From positions 1 through 12,448 of the forward strand of contig CANRZC010000033.1 in assembly GCA_947644185.1 (NCBI GenBank): a stretch of DNA of 12,448 bases, given 5' to 3'. The translations under genes were made by a program, and so were the position numbers. This stretch comes from an uncultured Acetatifactor sp. (GTDB lineage: Bacteria > Bacillota > Clostridia > Lachnospirales > Lachnospiraceae). Below, piece after piece: positions 1-6,611 of the stretch (position 1 is the stretch's first letter; every line of letters starts with the position of its first letter). The notes beneath the pieces are model-generated. The model saw only the letters and a list, made by a program, of their open reading frames with translations. It made no database searches and was not told where the DNA came from.

Positions 1-9
1 ACATAATTT

Positions 10-294
10 TTAACCGATTTCATATTTTTTCTCCAATTCATTATTTTCTCGCATGGCAATATCATTCAACACTTTGTCCTGATGTGCTTCAATGGCTACC
101 AGGATTAACAAAACAGCAAATATGATTCCTGACAATAGCAAAAAAATGGTAGATAGCCAGTGCCACTTTGCCACCCAAAATACAATGCCAAATACAAATA
201 ATGCTCCAATGATTTTCATCATAATAAGTCCCGGTTCAAGCATATTCAGTTTATATTTATAGCGGTTGTCATAGCATATATTCTTATGCTTCAT
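10..294 (-). CDS. Small two-helix membrane protein, function unknown
   Basis: Not recognised as a named family. The preferred start is the ATG at 294, because a G-rich stretch (GGGGGTG) sits about 9 bases upstream; the ATG at 309 is formed inside that stretch and has no SD of its own. This gives about 94 residues: a short basic N-terminus rich in Lys, Asn and Tyr, two hydrophobic segments (roughly residues 24-43 and 48-68) separated by a short Trp/His/Lys turn, and a charged C-terminal tail (many Glu and Asn). This predicts an integral membrane protein with both ends on the same side. Base composition is more AT-rich than the rest of the window. The gene lies downstream of the AlbA_2 regulator on the same strand, about 135 bases away, with an inverted repeat between them. 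A role cannot be assigned. Confidence 0.6.
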   Translation of the reverse strand: MKHKNICYDNRYKYKLNMLEPGLIMMKIIGALFVFGIVFWVAKWHWLSTIFLLLSGIIFAVLLILVAIEAHQDKVLNDIAMRENNELEKKYEIG

Positions 295-392
295 TTCCCG
301 CACCCCCATTATTTTTTCAAAACCACATACTTTTGTTAAGTCAAATGCTTTTTCCGATGAGGACAGTCAGAACCTAGAACACGATATCTTTC

Positions 393-416
393 GGAGCGCC
401 GCATAAGCTGCGCTCC
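393..416. repeat. Perfect 7-bp inverted repeat between two minus-strand genes
   Basis: GGAGCGC and GCGCTCC flank a 10-base loop, just past the stop codon of the AlbA_2 regulator gene. In RNA it would form a GC-rich hairpin, but neither strand has a following U-tract, so a classic intrinsic terminator is not supported. It may be a weak terminator or an RNA-stabilising 3' structure for the gene ending at 429. Confidence 0.4.
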
Positions 417-428
417 TAGCACAACCAT

Positions 429-1907
429 TCATCCAACAATTTCCCAATAACCGTTTTTCGGCGATCCATGCCGAATCAGAATCCCCTGGTCTTTCAGCTT
501 TTTCATGTTCGCTTCAATATTTCTCCTTGTAATGCCAATCTGTTCTGCCATTTCCGCAGCAGAAAGCCGGGCATCCTCTGATAAAAGCACGAGGATCTTT
601 CGTTGCGTATCATTCAATTTTTTCCGATGGACATCGCAAATCTTCTCCGATGCTTCTCCGATGTTTCTCCGACGTTTCTCCGATGCTTCTCCGATGCTTC
701 TCCGATGCTTCTCCGATATCTCCATATTCTTTTTCTTCTCATTGGTCAGCAGAAAATTCCGGAAAAGATTTACCCGAAACATATCGTCAAAGACCTGGAA
801 CTCCGGTATGGGAAGGCCGTAATTTTCTGCGGCTTTCATAATCCTTTTTATACCGGTTCCCCATGATTCCACCAAGCCCATCTGTCCTAGCACATTGGCA
901 ATGACTCTGTTGCGAAGCTTGGAGTGTCCGCTCATCAACTCCTCATAGGTAAGGCCATTATACAGTCCGCCAGGAGAAGTAACTTCCAGACGGTCGTCAT
1001 AAATAGCTACCTGCACACAGGAATCGTCCGCCAGGTTGCGATGGCAATGGGCATTGATTATCATCTCACGAATTGCTTCCACTGGCAGCTCGTAAGATTC
1101 CTTTCTTACGAGCCCCTCAATCGTCGCGCCCAGGCGGATATTTCGGAGCACAAAGGCTGTCGCTTCCTCAATCTGTTCATAAATGGGCCCTGTAAACTCA
1201 CGTTTGTCCAGAAATATATTTCTCTCCGTTCCCTTGAACACGCCGCATTGTGTTTTGGAAAAAGGGAAATAATCTGATGTCAGCAACGCAAAAGCATTGG
1301 AAGCGGCATCCTGATCATCCATTTCTTTCAAAAGCTTCCAATTCACCAACTGCGTCCGGGTCACCTCGCGCCCAGGCAGCCCCGCTCTCTTACGATAACC
1401 CATGATGTCAGCACAAAGCTTTGTCACTGCTTCATCCGTCACTTTATAGCCCACGCAGACCAGTTCGTCCCAGGAAATCCTTGCTCCCTCCATTTCCAGT
1501 TCTCTAATTTTTTCGGAATGGGCTGGTCTGGATGTGCCTGCTACCCTGATGAAGGTACCTGCTTCCTTTCCCCTAGATTTCAGATAATAAGGTCGATTGG
1601 GGCCCGGCGCTACCGCTACAACGATGACAGTTTTACCATCCACCGTCTGCGGCTCCACATTCGGTACAATCTGTGGCGTACAGGAGTCGGACACGGCATT
1701 GGAAATGCTGTCCATCAGTGGAAAGAGAATAGCCTCGTCCACACCAATGATTTCCCGCGTCTTGTCGTCTACACCTATGATCAATTGTCCGCCCTGACTG
1801 TTGGCGAAAGCCACAATGGTTTTGATATATCTCTCCGAATCCTTTGGAAGCATGCTCTTAAATTCAACCGTTTTAGATTCCCCACGGACAATTTCATCAA
1901 TCGTCAT
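429..1907 (-). CDS. AlbA_2/Schlafen-type putative transcriptional regulator with HATPase_c_4 and winged helix
   Basis: 492-residue protein of the family often called 'ATP-binding protein' or 'RNA-binding domain-containing protein'. The N-terminal AlbA_2 (Schlafen AlbA) domain spans about 1-135 (GESKTVEFK, then AFANSQGGQLIIGVDD). A middle region follows, then an HATPase_c_4-like domain at about 275-385, with an N-box-like INAHCHR at 285-290 and ESWGTGIKRI at 347-356. The C-terminal 431-492 is a winged helix-turn-helix (AAEMAEQIGITRRNIEANMKKL). The start ATG at 1907 has GGAGGT 7 bases upstream. Residues 397-422 form an 11-residue repeat (SEKHRRSIGEA, SEKRRRNIGEA, SEK) encoded by seven tandem 11-bp units, directly before the winged helix. 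The family is generally thought to act in nucleic-acid binding or transcription control; the target is unknown. The gene is the third on the minus strand after the weak 2822-3019 ORF and pdxY, 64 bases behind pdxY. No convincing promoter of its own was found. Confidence 0.88.
   Translation of the reverse strand: MTIDEIVRGESKTVEFKSMLPKDSERYIKTIVAFANSQGGQLIIGVDDKTREIIGVDEAILFPLMDSISNAVSDSCTPQIVPNVEPQTVDGKTVIVVAVAPGPNRPYYLKSRGKEAGTFIRVAGTSRPAHSEKIRELEMEGARISWDELVCVGYKVTDEAVTKLCADIMGYRKRAGLPGREVTRTQLVNWKLLKEMDDQDAASNAFALLTSDYFPFSKTQCGVFKGTERNIFLDKREFTGPIYEQIEEATAFVLRNIRLGATIEGLVRKESYELPVEAIREMIINAHCHRNLADDSCVQVAIYDDRLEVTSPGGLYNGLTYEELMSGHSKLRNRVIANVLGQMGLVESWGTGIKRIMKAAENYGLPIPEFQVFDDMFRVNLFRNFLLTNEKKKNMEISEKHRRSIGEASEKRRRNIGEASEKICDVHRKKLNDTQRKILVLLSEDARLSAAEMAEQIGITRRNIEANMKKLKDQGILIRHGSPKNGYWEIVG
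643..719. repeat. Seven tandem 11-bp repeats inside the AlbA_2 regulator gene
   Basis: Plus-strand unit TTCTCCGATGC. Units are 643-653, 654-664, 665-675, 676-686, 687-697, 698-708 and 709-719. Units 1, 4, 5 and 6 are identical, so three perfect copies lie side by side at 676-708. Units 2, 3 and 7 differ only in the last bases (GATGT, GACGT, GATAT). Because 11 is not a multiple of 3, three units (33 bp) encode one 11-residue protein repeat, and each change of one unit shifts the reading frame downstream. The tract is free of stops in every frame. There are no unique spacers, so this is not a CRISPR array. Confidence 0.95.
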
Positions 1908-1971
1908 CCCAGCGACCTCCAGCTTTTTTCTCTGTTTACTTCAATATATACGTACCATAGGGTTTTCCGCC

Positions 1972-2799
1972 CTATTCCATACCAAGCAGCTCCGGGATCG
2001 TGGCCTCAAAGTCCACCCCATACCAGGGCTTATCCGGGTTCTGCAAAGTCACCTCTATGGTATGGGCGGTATAGTCCGCGGCAATGCGCATGGCATCACG
2101 CCAGTTCTTTCCTCTCATGATCTCTCCCACGCAGGTGCTGGAGAAAAGGTCTCCTGTGCCATGATAGGCTGCATCGATTCTTCGATTCTGGTAAACAAAA
2201 TACTCTCCGCTCTCCCGCTCATAGCCCATCACGCCGGTTTTCCCCTTTTCCAGTGAGACACCAGTCAGGACGCTGATGCCTGCCCCCAGCTCATTGAGCC
2301 TTGCCAGAAGCTCCCTGATATAGGCCTCATCGTACTCCTCTCTGTATTCCATTCCCGTCATCAAAGAAGCCTCCGTAATATTGGGCACAATAATGTCCGC
2401 CTCTGCGCAGAGCTCCGCGTTTTTCTTCACATAGTCCATGTCAAAGGCAGGGTACAGCTTTCCGTTGTCCGCCATCACAGGGTCTACGATTATCACTGTG
2501 TCTTTCTCTCGAAAGGTTCTAAACAGCTCCTTTATCTGATCTATCTGTTCTCTTGTCCCCAGGTATCCGGTATAGATGGCGTCAAAGTTCACGCCCTGGC
2601 TTTTCCAGTGGTTTGTGATGGGCTCCATCTGGTCGGATAGGTCCTTGCAGGTAAAGTTCTGGAACATTGTGTGGGTTGACAGCACTGCCGTGGGCAAAAT
2701 GACTGTCTCCGCGCCAAGGGCGGATATGACAGGTAGTGCAATTGTCAGGGAACATTTTCCCAGGCATGAGATATCCTGTATAGTCAATACTCTTTTCAT
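1972..2799 (-). CDS. pdxY: Pyridoxamine/pyridoxal kinase (PdxY-type)
   Basis: ATP-dependent kinase of the ribokinase fold that phosphorylates pyridoxal, pyridoxine or pyridoxamine in cytoplasmic vitamin B6 salvage. The chosen ATG at 2799 has AGGAGG 8 bases upstream; an in-frame ATG at 2820 would place that SD inside the gene and would add seven residues. The resulting 275 residues match the usual length. Family signs: an N-terminal QDISCLGKCSLT segment (substrate side), VDPVMADNGKLY at 105-116, PNITEA at 139-144, and GTGD at 214-217 with Asp217 as the expected catalytic base, followed by the anion-hole LFSS. No key residue is missing. Whether it prefers pyridoxal (PdxY) or all vitamers (PdxK) cannot be settled from sequence alone. 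A 6-bp inverted repeat overlaps its stop codon. Confidence 0.93.
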   Translation of the reverse strand: MKRVLTIQDISCLGKCSLTIALPVISALGAETVILPTAVLSTHTMFQNFTCKDLSDQMEPITNHWKSQGVNFDAIYTGYLGTREQIDQIKELFRTFREKDTVIIVDPVMADNGKLYPAFDMDYVKKNAELCAEADIIVPNITEASLMTGMEYREEYDEAYIRELLARLNELGAGISVLTGVSLEKGKTGVMGYERESGEYFVYQNRRIDAAYHGTGDLFSSTCVGEIMRGKNWRDAMRIAADYTAHTIEVTLQNPDKPWYGVDFEATIPELLGME

Positions 2800-2821
2800 T
2801 TTGATGCCTCCTAGTATCATT

Positions 2822-3019
2822 TTAAATGTCTTCTATCCTCTTGCTGAACATAAGATAATAGCAGTTCAGCTCGAAGTCACTGCACTTTCGCTGAGATTCA
2901 GGTAGACAGCTCAGCAGCTTCTCCCGCTTTGCCTGGTCCTGCAGTTGGGAGCGCAATTCCTTTTGAATCCCATTCTGTTGCAAAAAGATCCCGATTTCCT
3001 GTATAGCTCTGTTCTCCAT
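2822..3019 (-). CDS. Small hypothetical protein upstream of pdxY (doubtful)
   Basis: Open frame of 65 codons from ATG 3019 (74 codons if a TTG at 3046 were used), ending two bases before the first in-frame ATG of pdxY. The translation looks like a soluble, mostly helical protein rich in Gln, Glu, Lys and Arg, ending in YYLMFSKRIEDI. In favour: the composition is protein-like, and it shares strand and spacing with pdxY. Against: neither start has a recognisable SD, and a promoter-like TTGCCT-17-TAGAAT overlaps the start region. If that promoter is used, transcription would begin inside this frame and the stretch would be the pdxY leader. It could also be the remnant of a longer gene. No family was recognised. 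Confidence 0.4.
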   Translation of the reverse strand: MENRAIQEIGIFLQQNGIQKELRSQLQDQAKREKLLSCLPESQRKCSDFELNCYYLMFSKRIEDI

Positions 3020-3046
3020 TCTATCACGTCGATCCCGGAAAGGCAA
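3018..3046 (-). promoter_or_regulatory. Candidate sigma-A promoter for pdxY
   Basis: On the minus strand TTGCCT (3046-3041) and TAGAAT (3023-3018) are separated by exactly 17 bases. This would start transcription near 3011, giving pdxY a leader of about 210 bases. The match is 4 of 6 at -35 and 5 of 6 at -10. It conflicts with translation of the small ORF at 2822-3019. Confidence 0.4.
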
Positions 3047-3068
3047 ACAATATCGTTTCAGGAGCCTA

Positions 3069-3096
3069 AACAGTTCAGACAGGGCACTGAACTGTT
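3069..3096. repeat. Perfect 9-bp inverted repeat in the divergent intergenic region
   Basis: AACAGTTCA, 10 bases, then TGAACTGTT. The half-site centres are 19 bp apart, close to two helical turns, as expected for a dimeric repressor or activator site. It lies between pdxY (with its small upstream ORF) and the dinB promoter, about 16 bases upstream of the dinB -35 element. It does not match the LexA consensus. It could equally be a hairpin, but no U-tract follows on either strand. Confidence 0.5.
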
Positions 3097-3111
3097 ACCA
3101 ATAAGTCCCTA

Positions 3112-3140
3112 TTGCATTCAGAACATATGTTTTCTATAAT
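3112..3140 (+). promoter_or_regulatory. Sigma-A promoter of the polymerase gene
   Basis: TTGCAT (3112-3117), a 17-base spacer and a perfect TATAAT (3135-3140). The predicted start of transcription is near 3147, only about 20 bases before the TTG start codon. The LexA box lies within the spacer, so a bound repressor would block RNA polymerase. Confidence 0.75.
3120..3133. promoter_or_regulatory. LexA (DinR) operator over the polymerase promoter
   Basis: AGAACATATGTTTT matches the Gram-positive SOS box CGAACRNRYGTTCG at all inner positions except the last C: GAAC, then ATAT fitting RNRY, then GTTT. GAAC-N4-GTTT forms are also usual in clostridia. It sits between -35 and -10 of the dinB-like promoter, the usual place for SOS repression. 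This is direct sequence support for DNA-damage control of the downstream genes. Confidence 0.72.
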
Positions 3141-3166
3141 ATGATAGCAAGGAGGTGAACGCACGT

Positions 3167-4405
3167 TTGGATTCTATTATTTTTCATATTGATGTGAATG
3201 CAGCCTTCCTGTCCTGGGAAGCTATCTATCGTCTGGCTCATCAGGGCAGCACCCTGGACCTGCGAGAGATTCCGTCAGCGGTAGGCGGAGATGTCACCCA
3301 GCGCCACGGCATCATACTGGCGAAATCCATCCCTGCAAAAAAGTACGGTATCCACACAGGGGAGACTCTCCTGGAGGCAAAGCGGAAATGCCCGGAGCTG
3401 CTGCTGGTACCGCCAAACTATAGCCTGTATCAAAAATGCTCCGATGCCTTTCTGGATATCCTTCGAGATTATTCGGATACCATAGAACCCTACAGCATCG
3501 ACGAAGCCTATGTAGATATGACTACGACCTGTCATCTATTTGGCAGTCCAGAAGAAACCGCCCTGCAGATAAAGGATAGGATCCGACAGGAGCTGGGGTT
3601 TACAGTCAATATTGGCATCTCAGATAACAAGCTCCTGGCCAAGATGGCTTCAGACTTTGACAAACCAGATCGGATCCATACTCTGTACCAAACAGAAATT
3701 CCCGGGAAAATGTGGCCTCTGCCTGTGTCAGATCTGTTCTTTGTAGGCCGCGCCACAGCGAAAAAGTTATTTTCCATGGGCCTTACCACCATTGGTGACC
3801 TGGCTGCCGCTGACCCTGCATGGCTGAAAGCAGTCCTGAAGAAGCAGGGGGAAATCCTCTGGGGCTTTGCCAATGGCATAGACGTATCCCCTGTGCTCTC
3901 CAGCCCTGCTCCCAACAAAGGCTACGGAAATAGTACCACCACGCCCTTTGATGTGACGGATATAGAAACGGCAAACCTAGTGTTATTAGCCCTTTCTGAG
4001 ACTCTGGGAAACCGTCTCCGAACAGACGGCGCGAAAATCAGAGTGGTGTCCGTGGGGATCAGGTACTGGGATTTGTCCTATTTTTCCCACCAAAAGGCCC
4101 TTGTCTCCCCCACTGATCTGACCCTGGAAATCTATCACGCCGCCAGGGAGCTTTTTGCCCAGCTGTGGAACGGCAGACCCATTCGACATCTGGGCCTGCA
4201 CACTGGGAAGGCACAGCAGGACCCAGTAGGCAGACAGATAAGCCTGTTTGATGAAATGGATTATGAAAAGCTTACCATCCTGGATGGGACGGTGGATGCC
4301 CTGCGGGAACGGTTTGGAAGAGATACCTTAAAACGCGCTGTATTTCTAGGGCAGCCCATCCATCACATGTGCGGGGGTGTCCCGGACACCATCTTGCAAA
4401 ATTGA
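3167..4405 (+). CDS. dinB: Y-family translesion DNA polymerase (DinB/UvrX/YqjW-like)
   Basis: Error-prone polymerase that copies past damaged bases. The start is called at TTG 3167: the strong SD AAGGAGGTG (3149-3157) ends 9 bases before it, whereas the GTG at 3155 lies within the SD itself, and the protein then opens with MDSIIFHID as Y-family enzymes do. This gives 412 residues. Catalytic acidic residues are Asp9 (FHIDVN) and Asp112/Glu113 in YSIDEAYVD. Phe14 is the likely steric gate. A helix-hairpin-helix-like segment (DLFFVGRATAKKLFSMGLTTIGDLA) sits near 189-213, followed by the little-finger domain. QISLF at 357-361 fits the beta-clamp binding motif, with a further 50 residues after it, as in the UvrX/YqjW branch rather than classical Pol IV. 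It is the first gene of the LexA-controlled block and is followed closely by the 103-residue gene. Confidence 0.93.
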   Translation: MDSIIFHIDVNAAFLSWEAIYRLAHQGSTLDLREIPSAVGGDVTQRHGIILAKSIPAKKYGIHTGETLLEAKRKCPELLLVPPNYSLYQKCSDAFLDILRDYSDTIEPYSIDEAYVDMTTTCHLFGSPEETALQIKDRIRQELGFTVNIGISDNKLLAKMASDFDKPDRIHTLYQTEIPGKMWPLPVSDLFFVGRATAKKLFSMGLTTIGDLAAADPAWLKAVLKKQGEILWGFANGIDVSPVLSSPAPNKGYGNSTTTPFDVTDIETANLVLLALSETLGNRLRTDGAKIRVVSVGIRYWDLSYFSHQKALVSPTDLTLEIYHAARELFAQLWNGRPIRHLGLHTGKAQQDPVGRQISLFDEMDYEKLTILDGTVDALRERFGRDTLKRAVFLGQPIHHMCGGVPDTILQN

Positions 4406-4430
4406 GAAAAGAGGATAAGGAGGTAGAAGG

Positions 4431-4742
4431 ATGGCATTTGGAATAGGAACAAGTAGCAAAAATATGGTAGCAGAAGTCCTCCGTGGGACACAGCAGGAGA
4501 TTGCCTGCGAATGCTGGTGCACCAGCACTGGAAGAATCATACCGCTTATGATAAAGCTCCAGGATGAAGAAGGCCAGATGCAGGTTATCCGAGATATCAC
4601 AGTGCATACCCAGGCAAAAAAGCGATATGCTGGAATACCGTCCATAGAATATGACTGTACTCTCGTAATCAGAGACCGAAGTATTCGTGCCTGGCTGATT
4701 TTTTACCAGACAGAGGGGCGGTGGGTACTGAATTTTCGATAA
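4431..4742 (+). CDS. Unknown 103-residue protein downstream of the translesion polymerase
   Basis: No family recognised. The gene begins 25 bases after the polymerase stop, with SD AAGGAGGT (4417-4424) 6 bases before the ATG, so it is probably co-transcribed and LexA-controlled. The protein looks small, soluble and beta-rich. It starts MAFGIGTSSKN, has a Cys pair in CECWC near 26-30, then alternating hydrophobic strands (IIPLMIKL, MQVIRDITVHT, YDCTLVIRD, AWLIFYQ) and ends WVLNFR. In Bacillus, SOS polymerases of this branch are followed by YolD-type small proteins; this one holds the same position but does not visibly share YolD motifs. A polymerase accessory or regulator role is only inferred from position. 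Confidence 0.8.
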   Translation: MAFGIGTSSKNMVAEVLRGTQQEIACECWCTSTGRIIPLMIKLQDEEGQMQVIRDITVHTQAKKRYAGIPSIEYDCTLVIRDRSIRAWLIFYQTEGRWVLNFR

Positions 4743-4751
4743 AGAAAAATA

Positions 4752-4781
4752 GCGCTAAAGCGCAGGAAATTGTGGTATACT
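4752..4781 (+). promoter_or_regulatory. Extended -10 promoter and dyad upstream of the SRAP gene
   Basis: TGGTATACT at 4773-4781 is an extended -10 element (TGn plus TATACT). No good -35 hexamer exists 17 bases upstream; instead that spot holds the dyad GCGCT-AA-AGCGC (4752-4763). An extended -10 often works without a -35, and the dyad could be an activator or repressor site. Transcription would start near 4788 and leave a leader of about 32 bases before ATG 4820. No LexA box is visible here. Confidence 0.55.
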
Positions 4782-4819
4782 AATCCTGTAAAATCCAAAA
4801 AAGCAAAAAGGAGAGATCC

Positions 4820-5431
4820 ATGTGCGGACGATATTATATAGACGATGATACCACAGAGGAAATCGAAAAACTGATCCGGCAAGCCCAGGAAAAGCTAAGT
4901 CAGAAAACTGCCAGCGCACTGCTGCAGATTCAGAAAACAGACATCCACCCGGCAGACCAGGCCCCCATTCTCCTTGCCGAAGGTGGGGCCATAGGTTGCG
5001 CCTGGCTTCCCTGGGGCTTTCCCCTGCCCCAAGGCTCAGGAAAGAAACTGGTCTTCAATGCCAGATGTGAATCTGCTGCTGAAAAGCCCTTGTTTCGGGA
5101 AGGCATTCTCCATCGCCGGGCCATCATCCCAGCCAGCGCTTTCTATGAGTGGGATTCCCGCAAGACAAAATATACCTTCCGGTCAAAATCTAGAGAGCCT
5201 TTCTTTATGGCTGGCTGCTGCAGACCGTATCAGGATGGCGAGCATTTTGTCATCCTGACTACGGCTGCAAACAATTCCATGGAACCAGTCCATGACCGCA
5301 TGCCATTGATTCTCTCCAAACAGGATGCGGTCAATTGGATCCTGGATCCGGGGCGCACCGATGAGCTCCTAAAAAAGGTTCCAGCCCTGCTGGCGTCCAG
5401 TGCGGACTATGAGCAGCTTCGGTTCTTCTGA
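4820..5431 (+). CDS. SRAP domain protein (YedK/HMCES family)
   Basis: SOS-response-associated protein that forms a covalent thiazolidine link to abasic sites in single-stranded DNA through its N-terminal cysteine, shielding them from strand breakage. 203 residues, close to the family length. The sequence begins MCGRYY, so removal of Met exposes Cys2, the crosslinking residue. Other active-site residues are present: Asn80 and Arg82 in FNARCES, Glu110 in IPASAFYEW, and His158 in VHDRMPLIL, matching Asn75, Arg77, Glu105 and His160 of YedK by motif. SD AAAGGAGA lies 5 bases before the ATG. It follows the polymerase and the unknown gene on the same strand, but 77 bases separate it from the latter and that gap holds its own promoter. 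It may thus be read both from there and from the LexA promoter. Confidence 0.95.
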   Translation: MCGRYYIDDDTTEEIEKLIRQAQEKLSQKTASALLQIQKTDIHPADQAPILLAEGGAIGCAWLPWGFPLPQGSGKKLVFNARCESAAEKPLFREGILHRRAIIPASAFYEWDSRKTKYTFRSKSREPFFMAGCCRPYQDGEHFVILTTAANNSMEPVHDRMPLILSKQDAVNWILDPGRTDELLKKVPALLASSADYEQLRFF

Positions 5432-5490
5432 CTGCGGCATGTGCCCATAAGCCCACTGTCACAGTCCGCCTCTATGGCAACAGCTTTCGC

Positions 5491-6546
5491 CTAGGGCTGC
5501 ACAGGGCAGAAGTCAAAGCCCTTTTCCATCTCTTCCGACAGCCTCACCAGAAAAGCAGCCAGCAGCCGAATACAGTCCTCTATGTCCTTCCAGCTTCCTA
5601 CCTCCACAGAGCTGTGCATGTACCGCAGGGGAATGGAAATAAGCGCCATGGGGATGCCCTCGTCGGTTCGATTCACGGTGTCCCCGTCTGTCCCCGTGCG
5701 GCCCCCGGCGATCTCCCACTGTACCTTCATATCCAGTTCCTCTGCCACCTGCCTTAACAGCCCATTCATCGGTTTGTTCACCCCGGACCCCATGCAGAGC
5801 ACAGGGCCACTGCCCAGCTTTACCTCTCCGGTATCTCCCGGGTTGGTGCCAGGCGCGTCGCTGGCCCAGGTCACATCCACCGCAATGGCACAGTCCGGCT
5901 TAAGGCGAGCGGCTGCGTGATATGCCCCCCGGCCTGTGGTCTCCTCCCCTGTGGTGGTAGCCGCATAAATGCCCAGAGAGGCCCCCTGGGCAGCTGCCTC
6001 TCTTGCAGCCTCCAGCACCACAAAGGCTCCCGTGCGATCATCCAGCCCTCTGCAGGTAAAGCAATCATTTTGCAGCTCCCGCACCGCCACATCACCGCAC
6101 ACCGGATCTCCAATGGCCACTACCTTCATAGCCTCCTCTTTGGAGTTCGCTCCAATATCCACCACCAGGTCAGATGCCTCAATTTTATCCTTTTTCAGCA
6201 AATCCGAAGAGGTGGCAATGACGCCGCTTACCATCGCTCCCTCATGCCATACCTGCACAGGGGCCCCCACATACAGCCGTGGGCTGACGCCACCTGCTGC
6301 TGCCAGATGGAGCCGTCCCGATTCATCCATATGGGTCACCACAAAGCCGATCTCGTCAATGTGGCCGCAGAGCAGAACCTTGTGCGCTGCATTGGGGTTC
6401 ACCACGGAAATGGCATTGCCACTGGGGTCTGTAAGCTGAGTGTCCGCAAACGTCTTCCCATAGGCAAGCGCCTTTTTCTGGATAGCCTCCTCATATCCGC
6501 TGACAGAGGGCGTGGAGAGCAATTCTTTTAAAAATTCTCGATTCAT
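5491..6546 (-). CDS. M42 family metallo-aminopeptidase
   Basis: 351-residue cytoplasmic di-metal exopeptidase of the M42 (FrvX/YsdC/TET-like) family, which trims N-terminal residues from peptides, usually as a large tetrahedral dodecamer. Metal ligands and catalytic residues are all in place: His62 and Asp64 (CGHIDEIGF), the bridging Asp in LDDR (169-170), Glu201 as general base and Glu202 as ligand (TTGEETTGRGA), Asp224 (AVDVTWA) and His311 (YMHSSVE). GGRTGTDGD at 281-289 is also typical. The start ATG at 6546 has AGGAGGT about 7 bases upstream. The gene points toward the SRAP gene, with only 59 bases between the two stops and no clear terminator there. Substrate preference cannot be read from sequence. 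Older annotations call such proteins endoglucanases; the peptidase residues argue against that. Confidence 0.95.
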   Translation of the reverse strand: MNREFLKELLSTPSVSGYEEAIQKKALAYGKTFADTQLTDPSGNAISVVNPNAAHKVLLCGHIDEIGFVVTHMDESGRLHLAAAGGVSPRLYVGAPVQVWHEGAMVSGVIATSSDLLKKDKIEASDLVVDIGANSKEEAMKVVAIGDPVCGDVAVRELQNDCFTCRGLDDRTGAFVVLEAAREAAAQGASLGIYAATTTGEETTGRGAYHAAARLKPDCAIAVDVTWASDAPGTNPGDTGEVKLGSGPVLCMGSGVNKPMNGLLRQVAEELDMKVQWEIAGGRTGTDGDTVNRTDEGIPMALISIPLRYMHSSVEVGSWKDIEDCIRLLAAFLVRLSEEMEKGFDFCPVQP

Positions 6547-6579
6547 AGGGTTACCTCCTGGTTCTTTACCTGTTCCTTC

Positions 6580-6597
6580 CTATCAGAATTCAGATAG
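6580..6597. promoter_or_regulatory. 18-bp near-perfect dyad in the M42 peptidase leader
   Basis: CTATCAGAATTCAGATAG is symmetric at 16 of 18 positions; only the A/A pair at positions 6 and 13 breaks it. It would lie roughly 8 to 25 bases after the predicted transcription start, a usual place for a repressor operator. The cognate regulator is unknown. Confidence 0.4.
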
Positions 6598-6611
6598 ATT
6601 TCGTGATTTCA

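Noticed and set aside
643..719. Possible CRISPR array
   Set aside because: Units are 11 bp and directly abutting, with no spacers, and the tract lies within a coding sequence.
505..866. Three plus-strand open frames (505-822, 603-866, 650-841) with repeated Phe-Ser-Asp-Ala-Ser-Pro phrases
   Set aside because: They are open only because the 11-bp repeat lacks stops in every frame. They lie antisense to the AlbA_2 regulator, and none has an SD or a recognisable domain.
1908..1971. A promoter for the AlbA_2 regulator (TATATT-like element near 1945)
   Set aside because: No -35-like hexamer lies at 16-18 bases, so read-through from pdxY is at least as likely.
1957..1975. 6-bp inverted repeat (ATAGGG and CCCTAT) overlapping the pdxY stop codon, as a terminator
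   Set aside because: The stem is short and AT-rich at one end, and no U-tract follows on the minus strand.
1518..2120. 200-residue plus-strand open frame
   Set aside because: It is antisense to the AlbA_2 regulator and the end of pdxY, both clearly coding, and its translation shows no family features.
5432..5490. Bidirectional terminator between the convergent SRAP and M42 genes
   Set aside because: Only very short symmetric pieces (ACTGT-G-ACAGT, GGCA-TG-TGCC) and no U-tract on either strand.
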